Shown piece by piece: positions 42,367 to 54,500 of a stretch of DNA of 64,000 bases (position 1 is the stretch's first letter; every line of letters begins with the position of its first letter). The stretch covers positions 38,167,450 through 38,231,449 of the forward strand of contig OY757947.1 of the NCBI GenBank assembly GCA_963585895.1, given 5' to 3'. Under the pieces are notes generated by a model. It was given only the letters and a program-made list of their open reading frames with translations. It searched no databases and was not told the DNA's origin. Position numbers and translations under genes: made by a program. The stretch is from Sepioteuthis lessoniana. Lineage: Eukaryota > Mollusca > Cephalopoda > Myopsida > Loliginidae.

Positions 42367-44320
42367 AGATACAAATCCACCGCGCGTTGGTATAATCCAA
42401 ACTTCTTCGGTAAAAGAAAATTTCCATTCTGCATCTTTTATTCATCTTCATAGGTACAAATCCACCGCGCGTTGGTATAATCCAAACCTCTTGGGGAAAT
42501 GTAAGTTTCACTCGTGCATCTTTTATTCATCTTCATAGGTACAAATCCACCGCACGTTGGTATAATCCAAACTTCTTCGGTAAATGTAAATTTCCATTCT
42601 GCATCTTTTATTCATCTTCATAGGTACAAATCCACCGCGCGTTGGTATAATCCAAACTTCTTCGGTAAATGTAAATTTCCATTCTGCATCTTTTATTTAT
42701 CTTCATAGGTACAAATCCACCGCGCGTTGGTATAATCCAAACCTCTTGGGGAAATGTAAGCTTCCCTCGTGCATCTTTTATTCATCTTCATAGGTACAAA
42801 TCCACCGCACGTTGGTATAATCCAAACTTCTTCGGTAAATGTAAATTTCCATTCTGCTTCTTTAATCATCTTCGTAGGTACAAATCCACCCCACGTTGGT
42901 ATAATCCAAACTTCTTTGGGAATGTAAATTTCCATTCTGCATCTTTTATTCATCTTCATAGGTACAATTCTACCGCGCGTTAGTATGATCCAAACTTCTT
43001 CGGTAAATGTAAATTTCCATTCTGCATCTTTTATTCATCTTCGTAGGTACAAATCCACCGCGCATTGGTATAATCCAAACTTCTCCGGTAAATGTAAATT
43101 TCCATTCTGCATCTTTATTCATCTTCATAGGTACAAATCCACAGCGCGTTGGTATAATCCAAACTTATTCGGTAAATGTAAATTTCCATTCTGCATCTTT
43201 TATTCATCTTCATAGGTACAATTCTACCGCGCGTTAGTATAATCCAAACTTCTTCGGTAAATGTAAATTTCCATTCTGCATCTTTTATTCATCTTCGTAG
43301 GTACAAATCCACCGCGCGTTTGTATAATCCAAACATCTTCGGTAAATGTAAATTTCCATACTGCATCTTTTATTCATCTTCATAGGTACAAATCCACCGC
43401 GCATTGGTATAATCCAAACTTCTTCGGTAAATGTAAATTTCCATTCTGCATCTTTTATTCATCTTCATAGGTACAAATCCACCGCGCGTTGGTATAATCC
43501 AAACCTCTTGTGGAAATGTAAGTTTCCCTCATGCATCTTTTATTCATCTTCATGGGTACAAATCCACCGCGCGTTGGTATAATCCAAACTTCTTCGGTAA
43601 ATGTAAATTTCCATTCTGCATCTTTTATTCATCTTCATAGGTACAAATCCACCGCGCGTTGGTATAATCCAAACTTCTTCGGTAAATGTAAATTTTCATT
43701 CTGCATCTTTTATTCATCTTCATAGGTACAAATCCACCGCTCGTTGGTATAATCCAAACTTCTCCGGTAAATGTAAATTTCCATTCTGCATCTTTATTCA
43801 TCTTCATAGGTACAAATCCACCGCGCGTTGGTATAATCCAAACTTATTCGGTAAATGTAAATTTCCATTCTGCATCTTTTATTCATCTTCATAGGTACAA
43901 ATCCACCGCACATTGGTATAATCCAAACTTCTTCTGTAAATGTAAATTTCTATTCTGCATCTTTTATTCATCTTCATAGGTACAAATCCACCGCGCGTTG
44001 GTATGATCCAAACTTCTTCAGTAAATGTAAATTTTCATTCTGCATCTTTTATTCATCTTCATAGGTACAAATCCACCGCGCGTTGGTATGATCCAAACCT
44101 CTTGGGGAAATGTAAGTTTCCCTCGTGCATCTTTTATTCATCTTCATAGGTACAAATCCACCGCACGTTGGTATAATCCAAACTTCTTCAGTAAATGTAA
44201 ATTTCCATTCTGCTTCTTTTATTCATCTTCGTAGGTACAAATCCACCGCACGTTGGTATAATCCAAACTTCTTCGGTAAATGTAAATTTCCATTCTGCAT
44301 CTTTTATTCATCTTCGTAGA
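40600..44320 (+). repeat. Block V-c, 1,951 bp duplication (23 monomers)
   Basis: About 40,600-42,366 recurs at about 42,551-44,317 with offset 1,951 (40,742 to 42,693; 41,034 to 42,985; 41,580 to 43,531; 42,174 to 44,125). Markers such as TTCCATACTGCATC at about 41,405 and 43,356 and AAGCTTCCCTCG at about 40,808 and 42,759 are shared. A small difference near the right limit is CATAGATAC at 42,365 versus CGTAGATAC at 44,316. Confidence 0.84.
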
Positions 44321-47300
44321 TACAAATCCACCGCGCGTTGGTATAATCCAAACTTCTTCGGTAAAAGAAAATTTCCATTCTGCATCTTTTATTCATCTTC
44401 ATAGGTACAAATCCACCGCGCGTTGGTATAATCCAAACCTCTTGGGGAAATGTAAGTTTCACTCGTGCATCTTTTATTCATCTTCATAGGTACAAATCCA
44501 CCGCACGTTGGTATAATCAAACTTCTTCAGTAAATGTAAATTTCCATTCTGCTTCTTTTATTCATCTTCGTAGGTACAAATCCACCGCACGTTGGTATAA
44601 TCCAAACTTCTCCGGTAAATGTAAATTTCCATTCTGCATCTTTATTCATCTTCATAGGTACAAATCCACCGCGCGTTGGTATAATCCAAAATTCTTCGGT
44701 AAATGTAAATTTCCATTCTGCATCTTTTATTCATCTTCATAGGTACAAATCCACCGCGCGTTGGTATAATCCAAACCTCTTGGGGAAATGTAAGTTTCCC
44801 TCATGCATCTTTTATTCATCTTCATAGGTACAAATTCACCGCGCGTTGGTATAATCCAAACTTCTTCGGTAAATGTAAATTTCCATTCTGCATCTTTTAT
44901 TCATCTTCATAGGTACAAATCCACCGCACGTTGGTATAATCCAAACTTCTTCGGTAAATGTAAATTTCCATTCTGCATCTTTTATTCATCTTCATAGGTA
45001 CAAATCCACCGCTCGTTGGTATGATCCAAACTTCTTCGGTAAATGTAAATTTCCATTCTGCATCTTTTTTCATCTTCATAGGTACAAATCCACCGCACGT
45101 TGGTATAATCCAAACTTCTTCGGTAAATGTAAATTTCCATTCTGCATCTTTTATTCATCTTCATAGGTACAAATCCACCGCGCGTTGGTATAATCCAAAC
45201 TTCTTCGGTAAATGTAAATTTCCATTCTGCATCTTTTATTTATCTTCATAGGTACAAATCCACCGCGCGTTGGTATAATCCAAACCTCTTGGGGAAATGT
45301 AAGCTTCCCTCGTGCATCTTTTATTCATCTTCATAGGTACAAATCCACCGCACGTTGGTATAATCCAAACTTCTTCGGTAAATGTAAATTTCCATTCTGC
45401 TTCTTTAATCATCTTCGTAGGTACAAATCCACCCCACGTTGGTATAATCCAAACTTCTTTGGGAATGTAAATTTCCATTCTGCATCTTTTATTCATCTTC
45501 ATAGGTACAATTCTACCGCGCGTTAGTATAATCCAAACTTCTTCGGTAAATGTAAATTTCCATTCTGCATCTTTTATTCATCTTCGTAGGTACAAATCCA
45601 CCGCGCATTGGTATAATCCAAACTTCTCCGGTAAATGTAAATTTCCATTCTGCATCTTTATTCATCTTCATAGGTACAAATCCACCGCGCGTTGGTATAA
45701 TCCAAACTTATTCGGTAAATGTAAATTTCCATTCTGCATCTTTTATTCATCTTCATAGGTACAATTCTACCGCGCGTTAGTATAATCCAAACTTCTTCGG
45801 TAAATGTAAATTTCCATTCTGCATCTTTTATTCATCTTCGTAGGTACAAATCCACCGCGCGTTTGTATAATCCAAACATCTTCGGTAAATGTAAATTTCC
45901 ATTCTGCATCTTTTATTCATCTTCATAGGTACAAATCCACCGCGCATTGGTATAATCCAAACTTCTTCGGTAAATGTAAATTTCCATTCTGCATCTTTTA
46001 TTCATCTTCATAGGTACAAATCCACCGCGCGTTGGTATAATCCAAACCTCTTGTGGAAATGTAAGTTTCCCTCATGCATCTTTTATTCATCTTCATGGGT
46101 ACAAATCCACCGCGCGTTGGTATAATCCAAACTTCTTCGGTAAATGTAAATTTCCATTCTGCATCTTTTATTCATCTTCATAGGTACAAATCCACCGCGC
46201 TTTGGTATAATCCAAACTTCTTCGGTAAATGTAAATTTTCATTCTGCATCTTTTATTCATCTTCATAGGTACAAATCCACCGCTCGTTGGTATAATCCAA
46301 ACTTCTCCGGTAAATGTAAATTTCCATTCTGCATCTTTATTCATCTTCATAGGTACAAATCCACCGCGCGTTGTTATAATCCAAACTTATTCGGTAAATG
46401 TAAATTTCCATTCTGCATCTTTTATTCATCTTCATAGGTACAAATCCACCGCACATTGGTATAATCCAAACTTCTTCTGTAAATGTAAATTTCTATTCTG
46501 CATCTTTTATTCATCTTCATAGGTACAAATCCACCGCGCGTTGGTATGATCCAAACTTCTTCAGTAAATGTAAATTTTCATTCTGCATCTTTTATTCATC
46601 TTCATAGGTACAAATCCACCGCGCGTTGGTATGATCCAAACCTCTTGGGGAAATGTAAGTTTCCCTCGTGCATCTTTTATTCATCTTCATAGGTACAAAT
46701 CCACCGCACGTTGGTATAATCCAAACTTCTTCAGTAAATGTAAATTTCCATTCTGCTTCTTTTATTCATCTTCGTAGGTTCAAATCCACCGCACGTTGGT
46801 ATAATCCAAACTTCTTCGGTAAATGTAAATTTCCATTCTGCATCTTTTATTCATCTTCGTAGATACAAATCCACCGCGCGTTGGTATAATCCAAACTTCT
46901 TCGGTAAATGAAAATTTCCATTCTGCATCTTTTATTCATCTTCATAGGTACAAATCCACCGCGCGTTGGTATAATCCAAACCTCTTGGGGAAATGTAAGT
47001 TTCACTCGTGCATCTTTTATTCATCTTCATAGGTACAAATCCACCGCACGTTGGTATAATCAAACTTCTTCAGTAAATGTAAATTTCCATTCTGCTTCTT
47101 TTATTCATCTTCGTAGGTACAAATCCACCGCACGTTGGTATAATCCAAACTTCTCCGGTAAATGTAAATTTCCATTCTGCATCTTTATTCATCTTCATAG
47201 GTACAAATCCACCGCGCGTTGGTATAATCCAAAATTCTTCGGTAAATGTAAATTTCCATTCTGCATCTTTTATTCATCTTCATAGGTACAAATCCACCGC

Positions 47301-47540
47301 GCGTTGGTATAATCCAAACCTCTTGGGGAAATGTAAGTTTCCCTCATGCATCTTTTATTCATCTTCATAGGTACAAATTCACCGCGCGTTGGTATAATCC
47401 AAACTTCTTCGGTAAATGTAAATTTCCATTCTGCATATTTTATTCATCTTCATAGGTACAAATCCACCGCACGTTGGTATAATCCAAACTTCTTCGGTAA
47501 ATGTAAATTTCCATTCTGCATCTTTTATTCATCTTCATAG
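42600..47540 (+). repeat. Block V-d, 2,543 bp duplication (30 monomers)
   Basis: About 42,600-44,990 recurs at about 45,140-47,540 with offset 2,543 (42,693 to 45,236; 43,531 to 46,074; 44,125 to 46,668; 44,803 to 47,346). An 84 bp monomer with ATAATCAAACTTC at about 44,514 and 47,057 is a good shared marker. In the second copy a few private changes appear, for example CGCTTTGGTATAATCC at about 46,199. The 44,803 part also matches 40,309 at offset 4,494. Confidence 0.83.
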
Positions 47541-50500
47541 GTACAAATCCACCGCACGTTGGTATAATCCAAACTTCTTCTGTAAATGTAAATTTCTATT
47601 CTGCATCTTTTATTCATCTTCATAGGTACAAATCCACCGCGCGTTGGTATAATCCAAACTTCTTCAGTAAATGTAAATTTTCATTCTGCATCTTTTATTC
47701 ATCTTCATAGGTACAAATCCACCGCGCGTTGGTATGATCCAAACCTATTGGGGAAATGTAAGTTTCCCTCGTGCATCTTTTATTCATCTTCATAGGTACA
47801 AATCCACCGCACGTTGGTATAATCCAAACTTCTTCAGTAAATGTAAATTTCCATTCTGCTTCTTTTATTCATCTTCGTAGGTACAAATCCACCGCACGTT
47901 GGTATAATCCAAACTTCTTCGGTAAATGTAAATTTCCATTCTGCATCTTTTATTCATCTTCGTAGATACAAATCCACCGCGCGTTGGTATAATCCAAACT
48001 TCTTCGGTAAATGAAAATTTCCATTCTGCATCTTTTATTCATCTTCATAGGTACAAATCCACCGCGCGTTGGTATAATCCAAACCTCTTGGGGAAATGTA
48101 AGTTTCCCTCGTGCATCTTTTATTCATCTTCATAGGTACAAATCCACCGCACGTTGGTATAATCAAACTTCTTCAGTAAATGTAAATTTCCATTCTGCTT
48201 CTTTTATTCATCTTCGTAGGTACAAATCCACCGCACGTTGGTATAATCCAAACTTCTCCGGTAAATGTAAATTTCCATTCTGCATCTTTTATTCATCTTC
48301 ATAGGTACAAATCCACCGCTCGTTGGTATAATCCAAACTTCTTCGGTAAATGTAAATTTCCATTCTGCATCTTTTTTCATCTTCATAGGTACAAATCCAC
48401 CGCACGTTGGTATAATCCAAACTTCTTCGGTAAATGTAAATATCCATTCTGCATCTTTTATTCATCTTCATAGGTACAAATCCACCGCGCGTTGGTATAA
48501 TCCAAACTTCTTCGGTAAATGTAAATTTCCATTCTGCATCTTTTATTTATCTTCATAGGTACAAATCCACCGCGCGTTGGTATAATCCAAACCTCTTGGG
48601 GAAATGTAAGTTTCCCTCGTGCATCTTTTATTCATCTTCATAGGTACAAATCCACCGCACGTTGGTATAATCCAAACTTCTTCGGTAAATGTAAATTTCC
48701 ATTCTGCTTCTTTTATTCATCTTCGTAGATACAAATCCACCGCGCGTTGGTATAATCCAAACTTCTTCGGTATATGTAAATTTCCATTCTGCATCTCTTA
48801 TTCCTCTTCATAGGTACATATCCAGCGCACGTTGGTATAATCCAAAGTTCTTCGGTAAATGTAAATTTCCATTCTGCATCTTTTATTCATCTCCCTAGGT
48901 ACAAATCCACAGCACGTTGGTATAATCCAAACTTCTTCGGTAAATGTAAATTTCCATTCTGTATCTTTTATAAATCTTCATAGGTACGAATCCACCACGC
49001 GTTGGTATAATCCAAACTTCTTCGGTAAATGTGAATTTCCATTCTGCATCTTTTATTCATCTTCATAGTTACAAATCCACCGCGCGTTGGTATAATCTAA
49101 ACTTCTTGGGGAAATGTAAGTTTCCCTCGTGCATCTTTTATTCATCTTCACAGGTTCGAATCCACCGCACGTTGGTATAATCCAAACTTCTTCGGTAAAT
49201 GTAAATTTCCATTCTGGTTCTTTTATTCATCTTCGTAGGTACAAATCCACCGCGCGTTGGTATAATCCAAAATTCTTCGGTAAATGTAAATTTCCATTCT
49301 GCATCTTTTATTCATCTTCATAGGTACAAATCCACCGCGCGTTGGTATAATCCAAACCTCTTGGGGAAATGTAAGTTTCCCTCATGCATCTTTTATTCAT
49401 CTTCATAGGTACAAATTCACCGCGCGTTGGTATAATCCAAACTTCTTCGGTAAATGTAAATTTCCATTCTGCATATTTTATTCATCTTCATAGGTACAAA
49501 TCCACCGCACGTTGGTATAATCCAAACTTCTTCGGTAAATGTAAATTTCCATTCTGCATCTTTTATTCATCTTCATAGGTACAAATCCACCGCACGTTGG
49601 TATAATCCAAACTTCTTCTGTAAATGTAAATTTCTATTCTGCATCTTTTATTCATCTTCATAGGTACAAATCCACCGCGCGTTGGTATAATCCAAACTTC
49701 TTCAGTAAATGTAAATTTTCATTCTGCATCTTTTATTCATCTTCATAGGTACAAATCCACCGCGCGTTGGTATGATCCAAACCTATTGGGGAAATGTAAG
49801 TTTCCCTCGTGCATCTTTTATTCATCTTCATAGGTACAAATCCACCGCACGTTGGTATAATCCAAACTTCTTCAGTAAATGTAAATTTCCATTCTGCTTC
49901 TTTTATTCATCTTCGTAGGTACAAATCCACCGCACGTTGGTATAATCCAAACTTCTTCGGTAAATGTAAATTTCCATTCTGCATCTTTTATTCATCTTCG
50001 TAGATACAAATCCACCGCGCGTTGGTATAATCCAAACTTCTTCGGTAAATGAAAATTTCCATTCTGCATCTTTTATTCATCTTCATAGGTACAAATCCAC
50101 CGCGCGTTGGTATAATCCAAACCTCTTGGGGAAATGTAAGTTTCCCTCGTGCATCTTTTATTCATCTTCATAGGTACAAATCCACCGCACGTTGGTATAA
50201 TCAAACTTCTTCAGTAAATGTAAATTTCCATTCTGCTTCTTTTATTCATCTTCGTAGGTACAAATCCACCGCACGTTGGTATAATCCAAACTTCTCCGGT
50301 AAATGTAAATTTCCATTCTGCATCTTTTATTCATCTTCATAGGTACAAATCCACCGCTCGTTGGTATAATCCAAACTTCTTCGGTAAATGTAAATTTCCA
50401 TTCTGCATCTTTTTTCATCTTCATAGGTACAAATCCACCGCACGTTGGTATAATCCAAACTTCTTCGGTAAATGTAAATATCCATTCTGCATCTTTTATT

Positions 50501-51275
50501 CATCTTCATAGGTACAAATCCACCGCGCGTTGGTATAATCCAAACTTCTTCGGTAAATGTAAATTTCCATTCTGCATCTTTTATTTATCTTCATAGGTAC
50601 AAATCCACCGCGCGTTGGTATAATCCAAACCTCTTGGGGAAATGTAAGTTTCCCTCGTGCATCTTTTATTCATCTTCATAGGTACAAATCCACCGCACGT
50701 TGGTATAATCCAAACTTCTTCGGTAAATGTAAATTTCCATTCTGCTTCTTTTATTCATCTTCGTAGATACAAATCCACCGCGCGTTGGTATAATCCAAAC
50801 TTCTTCGGTATATGTAAATTTCCATTCTGCATCTCTTATTCCTCTTCATAGGTACATATCCAGCGCACGTTGGTATAATCCAAAGTTCTTCGGTAAATGT
50901 AAATTTCCATTCTGCATCTTTTATTCATCTCCCTAGGTACAAATCCACAGCACGTTGGTATAATCCAAACTTCTTCGGTAAATGTAAATTTCCATTCTGT
51001 ATCTTTTATAAATCTTCATAGGTACGAATCCACCACGCGTTGGTATAATCCAAACTTCTTCGGTAAATGTGAATTTCCATTCTGCATCTTTTATTCATCT
51101 TCATAGTTACAAATCCACCGCGCGTTGGTATAATCTAAACTTCTTGGGGAAATGTAAGTTTCCCTCGTGCATCTTTTATTCATCTTCACAGGTTCGAATC
51201 CACCGCACGTTGGTATAATCCAAACTTCTTCGGTAAATGTAAATTTCCATTCTGGTTCTTTTATTCATCTTCGTA
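47200..51275 (+). repeat. Block V-e, 2,038 bp tandem pair (24 monomers)
   Basis: About 47,200-49,237 and 49,238-51,275 form a clean tandem pair with offset 2,038 (47,346 to 49,384; 47,771 to 49,809; 48,011 to 50,049; 48,619 to 50,657; 49,129 to 51,167). Markers CTGCATATTTTATTC, AACCTATTGGGG and TTCACAGGTTCG are present in both and I saw no mismatch at the sampled sites. The right portion (48,720-49,240) carries block IV markers, so it is a chimera of block V and block IV modules. Confidence 0.88.
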
Positions 51276-54200
51276 GGTACAAATCCACCGCGCGTTGGTA
51301 TAATCCAAACTTCTTCGGTAAATGTAAATTTCCATTCTGCATCTTTTATTCATCTTCATAGGTACAAATCCACCGCGCGTTGGTATAATCTAAACTTCTT
51401 CGGTAAATGTAAATTTCCATTCTGCATCTTTTATTCATCTTCATAGGTACAAATCCACCGCGCGTTGGTATAATCCAAACTTCTTCGGTAAATGTAAATT
51501 TCCATTCTGCATCTTTTATTCATCTTCATAGGTACAAATCCACCGCGCGTTGGTATAATCCAAACTTCTTCGGTAAATGTAAATTTCCATTCTGCATCTT
51601 TTATTCATCTTCATAGGTACAAATCCACCGCGCGTTGGTATAATCCAAACTTCTTCGGTAAATGTAAATTTCCATTCTGCATCTTTTATTCATCTTCATA
51701 GGTAGAAATCCACCGCGCGTTGGTATAATCAAAACCTCTTGGGGAAATGTAAGTTTCCCTCATGCATCTTTTATTCATCTTCATAGGTAGAAATCCACCG
51801 CGCGTTGGTATAATCCAAACTTCTTCGGTAAATGTAAATTTCCATTCTGCATCTTTTATTCATCTTCATAGGTAGAAATCCACCGCGCGTTGGTATAATC
51901 CAAACTTCTTCGGTAAATGTAAATTTCCATTCTGCATCTTTTATTCATCTTCATAGGTACAAATCCACCGCGCGTTGGTATAATCCAAACCTCTTGGGGA
52001 AATGTAAGTTTCCCCCGTGCATCTTTTATTCATCTTCATAGGTACAAATCCACCGCACGTTGGTATAATCCAAACTTCTTCGGTAAATGTAAATTATCAT
52101 TCTGCTTCTTTTATTCATCTTCGTAGGTACAAATCCACCGCGCGTTGGTATAATCCAAACTTCTTCGGTAAATGTAAATTTCCTTTCTGCATCTTTTATT
52201 CATCTTCGTAGGTACAAATCCACCGCGCATTGGTATAATCCATACTTCTCCGGTATATGTAAATTTCCATTCTGCATCTTTATTCATCTTCATAGGTACA
52301 AATCCACCGCGCGTTGGTATAATCCAAACTTATTCGGTAAATGTAAATTTCCATTCTGCATCTTTTATTCATCTTCATAGGTACAATTCTACCGCGCGTT
52401 AGTATAATCCAAACTTCTTCGGTAAATGTAAATTTCCATTCTGCATCTTTTATTCATCTTCGTAGGTACAAATCCACCGCGCGTTTGTATAATCCAAACA
52501 TTTTCGGTAAATGTAAATTTCCATTCTGCATCTTTTATTCATCTTCATAGGTACAAATCCACCGCGCATTGGTATAATCCAAACTTCTTCGGTAAATGTA
52601 AATTTCCATTCTGCATCTTTTATTCATCTTCATAGGTACAAATCCACCGCGCGTTGGTATAATCCAAAATTCTTCGGTAAATGTAAATTTCCATTCTGCA
52701 TCTTTTATTTATCTTCATAGGTAGAAATCCACCGCGCGTTGGTATAATCAAAACCTCTTGGGGAAATGTAAGTTTCCCTCATGCATCTTTTATTCATCTT
52801 CATAGGTAGAAATCCACCGCGCGTTGGTATAATCCAAACTTCTTCGGTAAATGTAAATTTCCATTCTGCATCTTTTATTCATCTTCATAGGTAGAAATCC
52901 ACCGCGCGTTGGTATAATCCAAACTTCTTCGGTAAATGTAAATTTCCATTCTGCATCTTTTATTCATCTTCATACGTACAAATCCACCGCGCGTTGGTAT
53001 AATCCAAACCTCTTGGGGAAATGTAAGTTTCCCCCGTGCATCTTTTATTCATCTTCATAGGTACAAATCCACCGCACGTTGGTATAATCCAAACTTCTTC
53101 GGTAAATGTAAATTTCCATTCTGCTTCTTTTATTCATCTTCGTAGGTACAAATCCACCGCGCGTTGGTATAATCCAAACTTCTTCGGTAAATGTAAATTT
53201 CCTTTCTGCATCTTTTATTCATCTTCGTAGGTACAAATCCACCGCGCATTGGTATAATCCAAACTTCTCCGGTAAATGTAAATTTCCATTCTGCATCTTT
53301 ATTCATCTTCATAGGTACAAATCCACTGCGCGTTGGTATAATCCAAACTTATTCGGTAAATGTAAATTTCCATTCTGCATCTTTTATTCATCTTCATAGG
53401 TACAATTCTACCGCGCATTAGTATAATCCAAACTTCTTCGGTAAATGTAAATTTCCATTCTGCATCTTTTATTCATCTTCGTAGGTACAAATCCACCGCG
53501 CGTTTGTATAATCCAAACATCTTCGGTAAATGTAAATTTCCATTCTGCATCTTTTATTCATCTTCATAGGTACAAATCCACCGCGCATTGGTATAATCCA
53601 AACTTCTTCGGTAAATGTAAATTTCCATTCTGCATCTTTTATTCATCTTCATAGGTACAAATCCACCGCGCGTTGGTATAATCCAAACCTCTTGTGGAAA
53701 TGTAAGTTTCCCTCATGCATCTTTTATTCATCTTCATGGGTACAAATCCACCGCGCGTTGGTATAATCCAAACTTCTTCGGTAAATGTAAATTTCCATTC
53801 TGCATCTTTTATTCATCTTCATAGGTACAAATCCACCGCGCGTTGGTATAATCCAAACTTCTTCGGTAAATGTAAATTTTCATTCTGCATCTTTTATTCA
53901 TCTTCATAGGTACAAATCCACCGCTCGTTGGTATAATCCAAACTTCTCCGGTAAATGTAAATTTCCATTCTGCATCTTTATTCATCTTCATAGGTACAAA
54001 TCCACCGCGCGTTGGTATAATCCAAACTTATTCGGTAAATGTAAATTTCCATTCTGCATCTTTTATTCATCTTCATAGGTACAAATCCACCGCACGTTGG
54101 TAAAATCCAAACTTCTTCTGTAAATGTAAATTTCTATTCTGCATCTTTTATTCATCTTCATAGGTACAAATCCACCGCGCGTTGGTATAATCCAAACTTC

Positions 54201-54500
54201 TTCAGTAAATGTAAATTTTCATTCTGCATCTTTTATTCATCTTCATAGGTTCAAATCCACCGCGCGTTGGTATGATCCAAACCTCTTGGGGAAATGTAAG
54301 TTTCCCTCGTGCATCTTTTATTCATCTTCATAGGTACAAATCCACCGCACGTTGGTATAATCCAAACTTCTTCAGTAAATGTAAATTTCCATTCTGCTTC
54401 TTTTATTCATCTTCGTAGGTACAAATCCACCGCACGTTGGTATAATCCAAACTTCTTCGGTAAATGTAAATTTCCATTCTGCATCTTTTATTCATCTTCA
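51276..54500 (+). repeat. Block VI, with a 1,019 bp tandem pair (12 monomers)
   Basis: The region opens with a run of near-consensus A monomers to about 51,700. About 51,690-52,660 then recurs at 52,709-53,680 with offset 1,019 (51,722 to 52,741; 52,017 to 53,036; 52,381 to 53,400). Differences include AAATTATCATTC at about 52,093 versus AAATTTCCATTC, and ACATTTTCGG at about 52,500 versus ACATCTTCGG. From 53,690 to 54,500 the order follows the block V module at 46,050-46,860 (offset 7,641). Confidence 0.85.
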
